DNA of 64,000 nucleotides from Nodosilinea sp. PGN35 (GTDB lineage: Bacteria; Cyanobacteriota; Cyanobacteriia; Phormidesmidales; Phormidesmidaceae), in NCBI RefSeq assembly GCF_029109325.1, contig NZ_JAQKQJ010000005.1, forward strand, positions 1 through 64,000. Reading direction: 5' to 3'. The notes under the pieces are model-generated. The model saw only the letters and a list, made by a program, of their open reading frames with translations, did no database searches and was not told where the DNA came from. Below are positions 63,997-64,000 of this stretch, piece by piece. The position numbers and the translations under genes were made by a program. Numbering within the stretch: the first letter of the stretch is position 1; every line of letters starts with the position of its first letter.

Positions 63997-64000
63997 GCCA

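Overview
The window is chromosomal DNA of a cyanobacterium. The evidence is psaA-psaB, heme oxygenase, NdhS, tocopherol cyclase, Calvin-cycle gap2, a Psb34-like small protein, and the dense scatter of the HIP1 octamer GCGATCGC. High GC, PEP-CTERM and pentapeptide proteins and the absence of heterocyst genes would fit a Leptolyngbya/Nodosilinea-type lineage, but that placement is an inference. Most of the window is ordinary core genome in short operons of mixed orientation.

Layout. 1-3.6 kb is an accessory junction: the start of an IS1634-type transposase, a gene remnant, an orphan cas6, the 3' part of a tRNA-Arg(CCU) gene, an IS630 element sandwiched between two MITE-like relatives, a truncated UPF0175 gene and a transposase scrap. 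3.6-12 kb holds a conserved cyanobacterial protein, CAP, SH3-like and DUF4168 exported proteins, ndhS with a HAS-barrel gene, an FAD oxidoreductase and murC-murB. 12-20.5 kb holds gap2, a TPR protein, a B12/radical SAM protein, a frameshifted membrane/coiled-coil gene, a lumenal pentapeptide protein, a thioesterase, a tandem universal stress protein and ho1. 20.8-30.5 kb holds lnt, a DMT exporter, fetA-fetB, an NAD(P)-binding protein, recA, a DUF1186/HEAT-like protein and an ABC-2 exporter pair. 30.5-42.2 kb holds a second scrap of the same transposase, tmk-holB, FHA and cyclic-nucleotide-binding proteins, an RMD1-type protein plus thioredoxin-TPR pair, moeA, pilD and a trans-sulfuration enzyme.

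42.5-49.3 kb is the photosynthetic part: a psb34-like gene with an unknown 65-aa partner behind a triple RpaB (HLR1) site, then psaA-psaB on the minus strand. Between them lies an AT-rich island with a PIN/UPF0175 toxin-antitoxin pair, a 25-codon hydrophobic ORF and an unknown membrane protein. 49.8-64 kb holds NUDIX, SprT-like and tocopherol cyclase genes, an SDR, a GMC oxidoreductase with an N-terminal glycan-binding-like domain, mtnA, mobA, an SGNH-like protein, a PEP-CTERM protein, a rhomboid protease, a second HLR1-preceded gene (pentapeptide repeats), murQ and a DUF4870 protein cut by the window edge.

The least explained items are the 42.5-44.6 kb region (high-light promoter plus AT-rich island), the tRNA-fragment/orphan-cas6 junction, the nested IS630/MITE array with a 56-bp perfect palindrome, a 30-bp perfect palindrome near 14.8 kb, and pyrimidine-rich tracts that replace Shine-Dalgarno sequences before several genes and enter the lnt reading frame.
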